Under the pieces are notes generated by a model. The model did no database searches, was not told where the DNA came from, and saw only the letters and a list, made by a program, of their open reading frames with translations. Below are positions 21,765 to 31,960 of a stretch of 64,000 nt of DNA, piece by piece. Numbering within the stretch: position 1 is the stretch's first letter; each line of letters begins with the position of its first letter. This DNA is from Cordylochernes scorpioides (taxonomy: Eukaryota > Arthropoda > Arachnida > Pseudoscorpiones > Chernetidae): positions 136,467,456-136,531,455 of the forward strand of contig CP092863.1 of the NCBI GenBank assembly GCA_030710605.1, in the 5' to 3' direction. A program made the translations under genes and the position numbers.

Positions 21765-21955
21765 ATGATGCATTAGCGCGCCATCTGTTATCAAAATTCG
21801 AAACTATTATAGACACGTATGATTCTTTTTAAAAATAAACAATTTCTACTGCCCTTATTTCAATGGAAAAATTAATGGGAGGGCCTGGCTCATCAGTGGT
21901 GAACCCTCCCAGCAGTTTCGTCAGTTTAATCTACCATACCGCTGTATTTATTATT
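21765..21955 (-). mobile_element. Foldback family F, single arm
   Basis: From tgatgcattagcgcgccatc to ttaatctaccataccgctg with minus-strand CTGATGAGCC; the GAAA box is present as GACGAAAC. Confidence 0.75.
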
Positions 21956-22084
21956 AATAGAGTATCATTATTTATGCTTATATGTTGTTATTCTGTAAAC
22001 TTCCCTTTTTGCTTATCTTTTGTTTGTCATTCATAGTTTGTTCTTGCCTTGAATAAATTGCTGTGTTAACCTTAAGTTTATCTT

Positions 22085-22260
22085 TCCTAATTTTCCACGT
22101 AGCAATATAAAATAACAGAAAGGAGCTTCATGTGTAAAACACGTTCATTCCGCTAGCTTTCGAAAGATATTCATTCAACGCCCGTTGAAGAATGGTGTCG
22201 TTCGAAAGCTAGCGGAATAAACGTATTTTATACAAGAATCTCCTTTTTGTACTTTTATAT
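22085..22260. mobile_element. Small foldback with gctttcgaa arms
   Basis: ccgctagctttcgaa (about 22150) and ttcgaaagctagcgg (about 22203) are perfect inverted repeats around ttcaacgcccgttgaagaa. The architecture is that of families W/X (box, stem, GAAAGCT). Confidence 0.6.
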
Positions 22261-22375
22261 TATCACAATATAGTAATGGTAATCAAAAAGTGGTTTTCTA
22301 CAAAGACAGTAGAAGTGATTTATTTGTGGAAATAAACATTCGCGTCTTAATGTTTTCATTTTGTTATATATTAAT

Positions 22376-22691
22376 ATATATAGTTTTCAGCGTCATAATC
22401 AAGCAACAATTCTTAATTCTGTCACCGTTTGCTTTGTGAATGGAATAAATACCCAAATATGGCCATTTCTCATAACCATCGGTGGTTCCGTGGTAGAATG
22501 TTCGCCTGCCACGTCGGCGGCCCGGGTTCGATTCCCGGCCGATGCATTTTTTTTTTTACAATTTTTAAAACTCATTTATATATTATACAAGAATGACATT
22601 CACGGCGCCAATTTATAATTGTAACGAATTGTATTTGAATAAAGGCATTTAATCGGGTAAACCCCGGGCGTTGCCCGGGTCATTCGGCTAG
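22376..22691 (+). mobile_element. Helitron-like element HLE7 carrying a tRNA-Gly-like gene
   Basis: 3' end: hairpin cccgggcgttgcccggg, cattcgg and CTAG (22688-22691). Interior: gtcaccgtttgctt, the tRNA-like gene at 22476-22546, a T-run, then ggcgccaatttataattg. Same subtype as HLE1. Confidence 0.78.
22476..22546 (+). tRNA. tRNA-Gly(GCC)-like gene inside HLE7, probable pseudogene
   Basis: Full cloverleaf: acceptor 22476-22482 with 22539-22545 (six of seven pairs; first pair is C-C), D arm ggttccgtggtagaa, anticodon loop with GCC, T arm gggttcgattccc, and a T-run as pol III stop. Internal boxes look intact. The acceptor mismatch and its place inside a repeat (remnant also in HLE1) argue for a hitch-hiking gene or SINE-like module rather than a functional tRNA gene. 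Confidence 0.7.
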
Positions 22692-22744
22692 TATGTTATA
22701 AAAAGAAAAGAGAGATTTTCTGCTTGAATTTAGATCATGTTGAG

Positions 22745-23032
22745 GATTATGGTAATGCAGTCGTGACAAAAATCTTGAAAGTATAATAACAAAAATAGTT
22801 TTGATCAGAGGTTGTTTTTATTGAGCTTATGGGATATATAAAAACATAATTTAATAAAAGTACTGTATGGCTTAAAGCGTAAGAATAAAAAAAAATGTAA
22901 AACTTATTTACATAATGTACAAAAGATTTGAGCCGGCCAACGGGAAACTACAACAACGAGTTTTTATAGGGGAAGAGTGACCTCTGGTGGTCGATTTAAC
23001 AGAGTATTTGAATCTATGAAATTATAATTTAA
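22745..23032 (+). repeat. Repeat family O
   Basis: Closely matches 36460-36750: atagttttgatcag, cataatttaataaaagtac, gcgtaagaataaaaaaaaat and tttgagccggccaacggg, ending with a tctggtggtcg motif. Nature unknown (possibly another foldback or terminal repeat). Confidence 0.65.
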
Positions 23033-23500
23033 AATGAAATAACATATCGAACTGCGATAGAGCAAACAATACAAAATGACTTAACAAGAATAACCCAATC
23101 AAAGTTATATTCCCACTATAGAGATATATATACAACGTTTACCACCGAAGAATATTTCTTAAGTGAACTCCCTTTTCCTGTCATAAGATTAATCGCACAA
23201 TTTAGAACCCTTTCAATTTTTTTCAGAGAACACCATCTGATTTTATTGAGGCGTGAAGACCTGAAATGCACTTTCTGTGGATCAGGAATAACAACGGAGA
23301 TGTTGCACTACTTATTTGACTGTGCTGCTCTGTCTGAGGAAAGACGAAAACTAAATGATAAAACGGGGCAACTTTGTCCTTCATTTTCGGCACTGATTAA
23401 TGAAATATCAAAGAATAGGTATATAGCGATGGCGATATTTGGATTCCACAAGACTATATCCCGGAAAAAGGCCACACAGTGTTCTCCCCATCCATTGTGA
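23033..23500 (+). pseudogene. LINE C-terminal fragment with Cys/His motif
   Basis: An uninterrupted frame of about 155 codons runs from 23033 to a stop at 23498-23500. It contains EYFLSELPFPVIRLIAQFRT and then CTFCGSGITTEMLHYLFDC, the C-x2-C-x8-H-x4/5-C motif found at the C-terminus of many non-LTR retrotransposon ORF2 proteins. Reverse transcriptase and endonuclease are missing, so it is a 5'-truncated copy. The 3' part to about 23560 has hairpin TAGGGC-GCCCTA (23517-23533), AATAAAG and a ttgtt tail. Confidence 0.75.
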
Positions 23501-23584
23501 ACTGGCGAATCCTGTATAGGGCGAGAGGCCCTAAATAAAGGCTTTTTGTTGTTTTTTTTTGTTGAAATAACATATCAATATAAC

Positions 23585-24430
23585 ATATATATGGCGCGTT
23601 ATTGCTTTGTATTTATGTCTAACTTGTCCTTATTGTTTGCGGAAGAACATTGCTCGATTCAAATATTTGAATGTAATTCTACTGTCCTATAATCTTATGT
23701 CCATAGTTTACTTAAATACCATTTCTGAGATTTCACCCTTCAGTGTAACATATATAAGCAGAATGATCAAATACAGAATTAGATATCTAGAGAAGCGGTT
23801 TGGTAGATTAAATTGGCGAAACCGCTTGGAGGGTTCACCTCTGATGAGCCAAGCCCTCTTACGCTGTCATACATGTAAGTTTCTACATGGCAGGCTGTAA
23901 AGAAAATAGTTATATGCTATAATAATATATATAAATTTATATTATATATATAAGTTATGAATATTCAAAGCTATTAAAGACGCGTATGATTCTTTTGAAA
24001 ATTAAACAATTTCTACTGCCCTTACTGTAATGGAAAAATTAAATTGGTAGATTAAACTGGAGAAACAGCTGGGAGGTTTCACTACTGATGAGTCAGGCCC
24101 TCCCTTTACATTTGTTAGAATATTACACAGAGTAACAATGGCTATAGATGAGCTTGTGTTTGAAAAGGAACTTGTATATATATAATTATCGCTTTTGTTG
24201 TTTTCATGTAGACATATATACCAAGATTTGTTTTGTATAATTGCTATTAATAATAAATAATATGTAATGTTAAATTGGTTACGGATTCTTCCTTCTTACT
24301 TACTTTAATTACATAACACGTGTTTCAATTGCAGTAAAGACAGTGGATATTATTTAATTTTTTTAAAAAGAATCATACGCGTCTATAATAGTTTCGAATT
24401 TTGATAACAGATGGAGCGTTAATGCATCAT
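23585..24430. mobile_element. Two family F copies
   Basis: 23590-23875 is an F' copy (plus-strand CTGATGAGCC near 23846). 23970-24430 is an F foldback with both arms (cgcgtatgattctttt at about 23982 and its complement near 24372), centre CTGATGAGTCAGG and complement terminus tggagcgttaatgcatca. Confidence 0.75.
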
Positions 24431-24744
24431 ATATAAGTTATATTTTTATCTAAAAAGAAGAATAACAAGTGGAATATTCTGCTGTCTTAAAAAAAACAAC
24501 AACGACAAGATATTCTTCAATTTGAAAACACTTGTTGAAGAAAGAAAAAATTGACAAAATAAAAGGTTGGTAATATAAATCTAATTTGCACACCCACAGT
24601 TATTTTAATTAAAATTCCCTAAATTCCTTTTTTAGTTGTGGTAATTTTAAGACAGGTTTTTTATAATTATGAATAGAAACTCAATTTTAAGGGAGTTGTA
24701 ACAATCTGTTAATAAATAGAAATGGTTTCCTGGAACTATTCTGG

Positions 24745-24945
24745 AATGTGGGATGAACCGACAGGCAGCAATCTGTATTTCCAGACTCAAAACTGACAGC
24801 TATATTAGACCGCTCCTCTTCCAGGATGGTGTAAAGACACAATGTACCATCTACAGGACCAAAGAGACCTCACCAGACCACCTTTTGGAATGTATGGGAG
24901 CCTCAAGACAGGACCTGTATATTCCAACCCTACCGAGTTTGTGAA
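24745..24945 (+). pseudogene. LINE C-terminal fragment
   Basis: Frame encodes AICISRLKTDSYIRPLLF and CTIYRTKETSPDHLLEC, an R-L-x-T-x-Y then Cys...His..Cys arrangement typical of LINE C-termini. The second Cys of the C-x2-C pair is replaced, consistent with decay. A 3' untranslated, AT-rich stretch follows. Confidence 0.6.
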
Positions 24946-25164
24946 TTTTATCAATAGATATAGGCTCCATGACCTTGTATTATTATACAATTGTCTAATA
25001 TATATAATATATATAAATTGTTTCTTCTACAATTTTTCTGTTCATTAGAAGGTCCCTTGCTATCTTCATGGGCTATACTTCTCTATCTTATATTCTAATG
25101 TTTATAATGTTCATTATAAGGAGGTGGTGTAGACCATTGGTTTTCGTCAAACTACATACATACA

Positions 25165-25250
25165 AAGTAGATATGTAGATGGCACTCTGCCATCTAAAAA
25201 GCACATGTGCTCGTGGTCAGGAGATGCCTTCTTTTTTTTAATACATATAT
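25165..25250 (+). mobile_element. Hammerhead retroposon J, tail only
   Basis: tagatggcactctgccatct, gcacatgtgctcgtggtcag, gatgccttctttttt and a TA tract; the ribozyme and most of the body are absent. Confidence 0.7.
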
Positions 25251-25261
25251 ACGTATTAGAT

Positions 25262-25816
25262 TTTCTCATCCCTGGACACTTTATTTTTCCGTTCATCATT
25301 ACTCTTCACAATTCATCCTTTCATACTTCATCCCAACTCCGCCTTTGCCGGTCCCAAGCCCGGATAAAACAGGAGGAGGGGGAACAGTAACAAGATCGCT
25401 AAAAAACCTGGGTTCAGTGGCCCGGCTGATAGTACCCTGTAAGGGCTCCAGGATGAGTCTGTACTCCCATGTTAGGAGCAGCTGTACATGGCGTCTGTTC
25501 CTCATGTCAGAGGTGGCCATTTCTTTCGGAGCAAAGTTAGTGGCCTGCTACTGAGTAGTGCTCCCAGCCTTAATGACAAAGGCAATCTACTATACCCAGT
25601 CATGATGGTTGTCAAACAGACACCATCAAGGGTCAAAACTTGATACCCTAATATGATTGAGTGGAGATAAGAAAGAAGAAGATACTTCATCCCTAAGGTT
25701 AGAAATAATCGTTATTTCTCCTTAAAATAAATTTCGATTTTTCGTTCAAAAGAAACCCATGCGGGATAATTTTCAAATGTCGTTCTACAATCATTAGCCG
25801 CTTTATATTGTATTAT
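25262..25816 (+). mobile_element. SINE-B tail split by retroposon E
   Basis: Left piece 25262-25334 (cctggacactttatttttcc ... atacttcatccc) and right piece 25694-25816 (taaggttagaaataatcg ... ttatattgtatt) form one SINE-B body. Confidence 0.8.
25335..25681 (+). mobile_element. Retroposon E, full length, 12-bp target duplication
   Basis: Flanked by ATACTTCATCCC at 25323-25334 and 25682-25693. Begins aactccgcctttgccgg and ends ggagataagaaagaagaag. Nearly the same length as the copy at 994-1354, so the unit is defined at about 350 bp. Confidence 0.82.
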
Positions 25817-25824
25817 AAAAAGGC

Positions 25825-26330
25825 ATATATTGGATTGCATATAAGATTTATTTGCCAATATTTCAGTTAGCTGAACGTCAACCTTTATCAAGGTATTACA
25901 TTTTTGCATAAACAAACTCAGCGGCGCATAGTGTTATAATATTACAGTTGAAATATTTTTAAAATGAAATATTGGAAAATAAATCTTTTATTCAATCGAA
26001 TATATGCCTTTTTATTATGTAATGATATAAATATGGATTGCTCTATTTTCATATATATATATTTAAAATAAAAGCATATTTTGGATCAAAATAAATTTAT
26101 TAAAATTCAATATTTCGACGAGGCTGTTCGCCTATCTTCTTCTCGGAAAAATTCAAAAACCTTGTAAGCTTATTGTCCGCGTGATAATTTTGAATTTTTC
26201 CGAGAAGAAGATAGGCGAACAACCTCGTCGAAATATTGAATTTTAATAAATTTATTTATTCAAAATATATGCTTTTATTTTAAATATCATAAAAATGGAT
26301 TGCTCTATATTTAAGATATATATATATATT
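25825..26330. mobile_element. Foldbacks S and T in series
   Basis: S (25825-26045): gcatatattggat arms with gtcaacctttatcaagg. T (26065-26330): arms gaatttttccgagaagaaga and complement with ttcgacgaggctgttcgcc; on the minus strand T reads AGAAGA, a stem AGGC/GCCT, GAAA and palindromic ATAT, which looks like a decayed hammerhead core. Confidence 0.7.
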
Positions 26331-26425
26331 AAAAATAAAAAGGCATCTCCTGACCACGAGCACATGTGCTTTTTAGATGGCAGAGCTTTATTTTTTTCTA
26401 TTGTTTTTTCATATATATATATATG
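26331..26425 (-). mobile_element. Hammerhead retroposon J, tail only
   Basis: Complement of the J tail (ggcatctcctgaccacgagc ... agatggcagagc) followed by the attgttttttcatatata module also present at 2284 and 32335. Confidence 0.7.
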
Positions 26426-26875
26426 GAAGCAATGGTCGCCTCTCCCGTCAAAATAAACGTCAGAATCTGACGCCATCTATTGACCGTGGCCGCAACTAGC
26501 GGCATCGGGTCGGTGACAAAGCCACAACACCAACTTTGGCAAACTGATAAGCGTCCACCTAGAGATCATGGTTTCTGGCTAATGGCCCTCGTCAGTCTAG
26601 GGCGGACTTTATTCCATGAGATCCACACGGGATCTAATGGAATCCTCATAATCTACCAAAGAGGTGTTTTGCTGGTAATGTGCCCGAGGCAAGGTGTTTA
26701 GCCCGAAACCATGATCTCTAGGTGGACGCTTATCAGTTTGCCAAAGTTGGTGTTGTGGCTTTGTCACTGACTCGATGCCGCTAGTTGCGGCGACGGTCAA
26801 TAGATGGCGTCAGATTCTGACGTTTATTTTGACGGGAGAGGCGACCATTGCTTCCATGGATTAATTTCCTCCCGG
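26426..26875. mobile_element. Foldback K, both arms
   Basis: Arms run from the gacgggagaggcgaccattg end inwards: left 26426-26601, right 26690-26850, in opposite orientation. Left arm has a complete but damaged ribozyme (26558-26601, minus). The right arm begins inside the ribozyme (GCCCGAAACCATGATC, about 26701-26716), its first half replaced by unrelated sequence. Confidence 0.82.
26558..26601 (-). ncRNA. Hammerhead ribozyme, degenerate (family K)
   Basis: Stem I CCTAGA/TCTAGG and CTGACGA and GAAA are intact, but stem II has lost its core-proximal pair (GCCA instead of GCCC) and stem III reads CCATGATC, breaking one pair. Probably weak or inactive. Confidence 0.75.
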
Positions 26876-26884
26876 CAAATTTTC

Positions 26885-26970
26885 CATCTATATATATATA
26901 TATGTGGTGATGTGTTTTATCTTGTTGGATGACTGTAGTGTGGTATGTTTGGTTGTCTCCTGATATTCAA
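26885..26970 (-). repeat. LTR-related repeat I, short fragment
   Basis: tgttggatgactgtagtgtgg matches the complement of 44960-44985 and the plus strand at 32930, placing it in the LTR-like family described at 44690. Confidence 0.5.
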
Positions 26971-27164
26971 AAGATGAATTAACTGCAGAAAGAATTCTTC
27001 AAAGTATTCAAGAAGTTATAAAAAAATATCTACAGTAGACTCTCCTATAACGCGATTAATGTGTTCCGTGTTGTATGAAACCGCGTTATAGGAATTCGCG
27101 TTGTACGAAATAAAACTTGTATAACGCGAATGTTGTTAGGGTAAATTGTTAGTAAAAAATATCA

Positions 27165-27420
27165 TGTAAAAATGTATTGTATAAAATGATGTATATAGGA
27201 AAAATAATTATATACTAAAACAAAACTAAATGTTATATTATTTTATATGCAAATGTATATAAAAAACAAATTAAAGTTTATTCACTACGTAAAATTTGTT
27301 TTTTTTATATACATTTGCATATAAAATAATATAACATTTAGTTTTGTTTTAGTATATAATTATTTTTCCTATATACATCATTTTATACAATACATTTTTA
27401 CATGATTCAGTATATCTCCT
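27165..27420. repeat. Long near-perfect palindrome
   Basis: Arms of about 120 bases (aaaatgtattgtataaaatg at 27169 to its complement ending near 27403) around ttaaagtttattcactacg. Would extrude as a large hairpin. Confidence 0.85.
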
Positions 27421-27695
27421 TTTCAAATTTTCTTTATTTCCAACTTTATTCATCATGCTTGGGGAGCAAGTTTCGTAATTTTTTATATTTGCAAAATATT
27501 TACATGTAAATTCAAATTTAATACCTTATATGCGTTAAAAATATTATTTTAAGCTTTAAAACTCAATTTAACACGATTTTAAAAAAATTACTTACAGAAA
27601 CACATGTGCAATTATATTGATAAAGTATACAACACTACTTCGTTCAAAAACAACAAAAAAAAATGAAAAACGCGTGTGCATAAAAATTAAATGTA

Positions 27696-27944
27696 CAGTG
27701 GTACCTCGACATACGAACGCCCCAACATACGAGTTTTTCGAGATACGAGCCGACGAGCAAGTGATTTTTTGCTTTGAGTTACGAGCGAAATTCGAGATAC
27801 GAGCTCGGTTCGGTAGTGTTGAAGATATTAATCTGTGATTTTAAATGGGAATTTTGTATGGGGAAATTTGCTTCGAGATACGAGTAATTCAAGATACGAG
27901 CAAGGTTGCGGAACGAATTAAACTCGTATGTCGAGGTACCACTG
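27696..27944. mobile_element. pogo/Tigger-like MITE P3 (249 bp), nested
   Basis: Terminal repeats CAGTGGTACCTCGACATACG, flanked by TA at 27694-27695 and 27945-27946. CAGTGGTACCTCG is a well-known type of Tigger/pogo end. Inside P2. Confidence 0.88.
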
Positions 27945-28064
27945 TATTGTACAGTTGTCAATATGGAAATTTCCGCATTTTATTTTATAACGCGTTATAC
28001 GAAAATTCGCGTTGTATGAATAAATTTGTCGCAATTTTTTATCGCGTTATAGGAGAGTCTACTG

Positions 28065-28661
28065 TATTAACAATTTTATATGATTAATGATACTAATAGA
28101 GAAATGGCAATACCACAAAAATGCAATTTTAAAAGTTTAATTATATATATAAACAAATACATAAAGAAAATTGACATTTTTATGAATAAAATTCATATTA
28201 ATCAAATCATCAGATTTGAAAGGAAAAAGAATATAATTGAGATAAGTATATTAACAACCTGACAAATATTAAAATTATTCAAGAAAATATTTTGATTAAA
28301 AAATAATAATTTTCAACTTTAGAATGCGATTACACAGTTTAGGTATTTAAGTTATATATATGATTGTTTTAAATAGGTTTTTGATTAAAATTTATTGAGA
28401 TGAAAACCTTTTGAACATAAATTTTTAAAAAATATAGGTGGGAATTTTGATTGTTAATATTGAAAAATAGAAGTTTCGTGGAGACACTTGAATGTATTTC
28501 TTTGTTGTTCTAAGAAAAAGGCTTGTTCAGTTTTTGCTATGTAAATGAACTTCAGCAAAAAAGCTCCAACTATTTTTTTGAAGCTTTCAAATTTAGGGAA
28601 GTTGATTTTACAGAGTTGTATATGAGGCTTCTAAATTTAGCGATTTGGTCTTTTTTTTTAT
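28065..28661. other. AT-rich spacer
   Basis: Nothing recognised before the assembly gap. Confidence 0.5.
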
Positions 28662-28761
28662 NNNNNNNNNNNNNNNNNNNNNNNNNNNNNNNNNNNNNNN
28701 NNNNNNNNNNNNNNNNNNNNNNNNNNNNNNNNNNNNNNNNNNNNNNNNNNNNNNNNNNNNN
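28662..28761. other. Assembly gap (100 N)
   Basis: Exactly 100 N, a conventional placeholder, so true size is unknown. Missing exons of the SLC35F-like gene could lie here. Confidence 0.99.
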
Positions 28762-28819
28762 GTTGATATTAGATTTAGGTTAAAATATCTAACTTCTCAT
28801 AGCCTTAATTATGTAAATA

Positions 28820-29179
28820 CAGTAGAACTACCTCCCTGTAAAGGACACCTAATTGCAGAACCAAAGTGTATTTTACGAAGAGGTGTTCTCTTACCAGAGA
28901 GTTGCTACAGTAGAACTACCTCCCTGTAAAGGACAACACCTAATTGTAGAGCCAAAGTGTCTTTTAGGAAGAGGTGTCCTCTTACCTGAGAGCAGCTACA
29001 GTAGAACTACCTCTCTTTAAAGGACAACAACTAATTGTAGAACCAAAGTGTCTTTTAGGGAGAGGTGTCCTGTTACCGGAGAGTTGATAAATTGTAAAAA
29101 TGGTAATTTTGCAAATGAAAACTATCCTTTGTAGAGAGGTGTCCTCTAGCCGGGTGTCTGCTAAAGGAAGGTTTTACTG
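28820..29179 (+). mobile_element. pogo-like MITE N with tripled head
   Basis: Starts CAGTAGAACTACCTCCCTGT after TA and ends ggaaggttttactg before TA (29180-29181). The first ~90 bases recur at 28820, 28908 and 28999, so the head is present three times. Confidence 0.8.
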
Positions 29180-29375
29180 TATTTGGTTTCAGATCTCCTT
29201 CTTTTTGTATGGCGAATCATTACAATGCGGAATGTCTTAATAAGTTTTTGTTGTTGTTGATTATATTAGGTTTTTATGAGGTTAGGTTGAGATAAGGAAA
29301 GACTTAGGTTGAGGCTAGGATAGCTTAATATTAGTTAAGGTTCAGATAAGGTTAGATTAGTTTATGGCCAAATTA

Positions 29376-29680
29376 TGGGGGTCGGTGGAAGGATGGTCTA
29401 AACCGTTGGTTTTCAACCGCTACGACCCGGGTTTGATTCCCGCATTGGACACTTTTTTTCTGATTAAAAAGAATGATCCAATGGCCCCCGATATTTGCAA
29501 AAGTCAAATCCCACCAGCGAGTGTAAGTAACGGGGCTCTGGCACATTTGTAAGTACAAAGTCGAACTGCTTTTCACATGTGTAGACATGTGGTGCACTTA
29601 GAGTAAAAGCAGTCGCCTACTTCTACCCACCATGATTATCATGGCCCGTATCACGTGTACTAGGGATAAGCAAAAAAAAA
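29376..29680 (+). mobile_element. SINE-A, full length
   Basis: Head gtcggtggaaggatggtc, box B cgggtttgattcccgc, body and ggataagcaaaaaaaa tail. Lies about 110 bases from exon C of the host gene, downstream of its splice donor. A ttaggttgagataagg microsatellite-like run (29272-29345) precedes it. Confidence 0.88.
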
Positions 29681-29793
29681 GTCAAATTAAGGTTAAGTTA
29701 GCGAGAAAATTTAGCCGTACGTCACTTGAAGGGTTCACGAGAAAAGGAAAATAGAGTATAAAACATGTGTGGTGTAAGTGGGAGGTACTGTAC

Positions 29794-29922
29794 CTTGTGT
29801 ATGGCCGCTCCAGCAGCCGCTGCGGACGCTAGCACCACACCACCCAGTGTAGTCGAGCGGTATGCACCATCCATGTAAGCCAGGAGGGCAGTTCCCGTGT
29901 TACACATGATTACAGCCACGAT
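29794..29922 (-). CDS. SLC35F3/4-like: SLC35F3/F4-like transporter, exon C (partial gene)
   Basis: Exon of a nucleotide-sugar/drug-metabolite transporter-superfamily protein. The 129-bp exon encodes 43 residues: a membrane segment IVAVIMCNTGTALLAYM, a short loop, and a second, LGGVVLASAAAAGAAI, ending IHK. Acceptor is cag at 29923-29925 (minus), donor gt at 29793-29792 (gtacag), both phase 0. It joins in frame to exon B; the junction GVR-IVA matches the position and sequence style of vertebrate SLC35F3/F4, where the corresponding region reads as a conserved I-V-A-x-I-M helix followed by an alanine-rich helix. SLC35F3 has been linked to thiamine transport; substrate here is not determinable. 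The C-terminal exons are not seen in 1-29793. Confidence 0.85.
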
Positions 29923-30184
29923 CTGAACACACCGCGTTAGCCTTAGAAACTCACAGATATCTGTCAGAATGATTAGAAGTTATTTCTTAAAAAACATAGT
30001 TTTCTATACAGTCATCGTTCGGAGAGATTAATAGAATCGCCGAATGTCGTGGTCCATTTGGATGATGAAAGTGAAGATTAGAACGCGGCTGATTCCACAC
30101 TCGCCTTTTCAGTGAAACGTTAACCTTGACGTATGCACGGTGGAATCTGTGGCCATTGGACATGTGTCGGACCTGGAGGATGTT

Positions 30185-31395
30185 GTTGGGTTCTGTGCTG
30201 CCTGGAGTATATGAGCTCTATCTATGCTTCCTTCCTGTGGTGAATCTGTATAAGACCGGTGGTCTTAATAAAGCTGTATGTGTGTATCAAATATTGTTGG
30301 GTTCTGTGCTGCCTGGAGTATAGGAGCTCCATCTATGCCTCCTTCCTATTGTGAATCTATATAAGTCTGGTGGTCTTAATAAAGCTGTATGTGTGTATCA
30401 AATATTGTTGGGTTCTGTGCTGCCTGGAGTATAGGAGCTCCATCTATGCTTCCTTCCTGTGGTGAATCTGTATAAGACCGGTGGTCTTAATAGAGCTGTA
30501 TGTGTGTATCAAATATTGTTGGGTTCTGTGCTGCCTGGAGTATAGGAGCTCCATCTATGCTTTCTTTCTATGGTGAATCTTTTTAAGACTGGTGGTCTTA
30601 ATAAAGCTGTATGAGTGTATCAAATATTGTTGGGTTCTGTGCTGCCTGGAGTATAGGAGCTCTATCTATGTTTCCTTCCTGTGGTGAATATGTATAAGAC
30701 CGGTGGTCTTAATAAAGCTGTATGGGTGTATCAAATATTGTTGGGTTCTGTGCTGCCTGGAGTATAGGAGCTCTATCTATGCTTCCTTCCTGTGGTGAAT
30801 CTGTATAAGACTGGTGGTCTTAATAAAGCTGTATGTGTGCATCAAATATTGTTGGGTTCTGTGCTGCCTGGAGTATAGGAGCTCCATCTATGCTCCCTTC
30901 CTGTGGTGAATCTGTATAAGACTGGTGGTCTTAATAAAGCTGTATGTGTGTATCAAATATTGTTGGGTTCTGTGCTGCCTGGAGTATAGGAGCTCCATCT
31001 ATGCTTTCTTTCTATGGTGAATCTTTTTAAGACTGGTGGTCTTAATAAAGCTGTATGAGTGTATCAAATATTGTTGGGTTCTGTGCTGCCTGGAGTATAG
31101 GAGCTCCATCTATGTTTTCTTTCTTCCTGTGGTGAATCTGTATAAGACCGGTGGTCTTAATAAAGCTGTATGTGTGTATCAAATATTGTTGGGTTCTGTG
31201 CTGCCTGGAGTATAGGAGCTCCATCTATGCTTTCTTTCTATGGTGAATCTTTTTAAGACTGGTGGTCTTAATAAAGCTGTATGAGTGTATCAAATATTGT
31301 TGGGTTCTGTGCTGCCTGGAGTATAGGAGCTCCAACTATGCTTTATTTCTATGCTGAATCTGTTTAAGACTGGTGGTCTTATTAAATCTGTATAT
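30185..31395 (+). repeat. G array, eleven ~111-bp units
   Basis: Eleven copies of the hairpin-AATAAAGC unit with drifted variants (ccggt, ctggt centres; aatctttttaag in three alternating units, suggesting higher-order duplication of unit pairs). Located in the intron or downstream region just 3' on the plus axis of exon C. Confidence 0.9.
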
Positions 31396-31648
31396 GTGTT
31401 TATTTTATACAATTATACTTTAGACAAAAACTTTTATATACGAAGAAGGAAAGTTATTTCATGGCTCTAAATAAAACAATTCCGCAGTCAATGGTCTGAA
31501 ATAATATTATATATATATCACAGATTTATACTAGCAATATCTCTATAATGACCATTTAGACGGTATTCCTCTAATTCCCATCAAGGTACTTGAAAGATGA
31601 TATGAAATCGAAGCTGTCTCGCTACTGATGAAGGCTATAACATGAAAC
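31396..31648. other. Spacer with a weak hammerhead-like motif
   Basis: CTGATGA followed by a poor stem and GAAACCGG at about 31624-31650 recalls the cores described elsewhere, but stem II does not pair. Low weight. Confidence 0.4.
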
Positions 31649-31960
31649 CGGGGGTCAGTGGAAGGATAGTCTAAACCGTTGGTTTTCGACCGCTACGACC
31701 CGGGTTCGATTCCCGCATTGGGCACTTTTTTTCTGATTAAATAAAATGCTCCAATGGCCCCCCTATTCTTGCAAAATTCCAACCCCACCAGTGAGTGCAA
31801 GTAACAAAACGGGGCTCTGGCACATTTGTAAGTGCAAATTCGAACTGCTTTTCACATGTGTAGATATGTGGTTCACTTAGAGTAAAAGCAGTCGCTAACT
31901 ACCCACCATGATTATCATGGCATGTACCACGTGTACTTGGGATAAGCAAAAAAAAAAAAC
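31649..31960 (+). mobile_element. SINE-A, full length
   Basis: Head, perfect box B (gggttcgattccc) and body as in other copies; ends in an A-run at 31951-31961. Confidence 0.88.

Larger units (their letters stand above)
27032..28064. mobile_element. pogo-like element P2 (1033 bp), non-coding
   Basis: Terminal repeats CAGTAGACTCTCCTATAACG at both ends in inverted order, flanked by TA (27030-27031, 28065-28066). Contains a long palindrome (27165-27420) and a second pogo-like element (27696-27944). No transposase frame. Confidence 0.82.

Noticed and set aside
26480-26800. Two similar proteins starting MTVAATSGI on opposite strands
   Set aside because: They are the two arms of the K foldback read in mirror frames, not genes.
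30250-30275. Histone-type 3' stem-loop or intrinsic terminator
   Set aside because: The hairpin with following AATAAAG repeats every ~111 bases and matches LINE 3' ends; there is no histone gene and bacterial terminators do not apply.
31624-31650. Additional hammerhead ribozyme
   Set aside because: CTGATGA and GAAACCGG are present but the bases between them do not form stem II; kept only as a weak remark.
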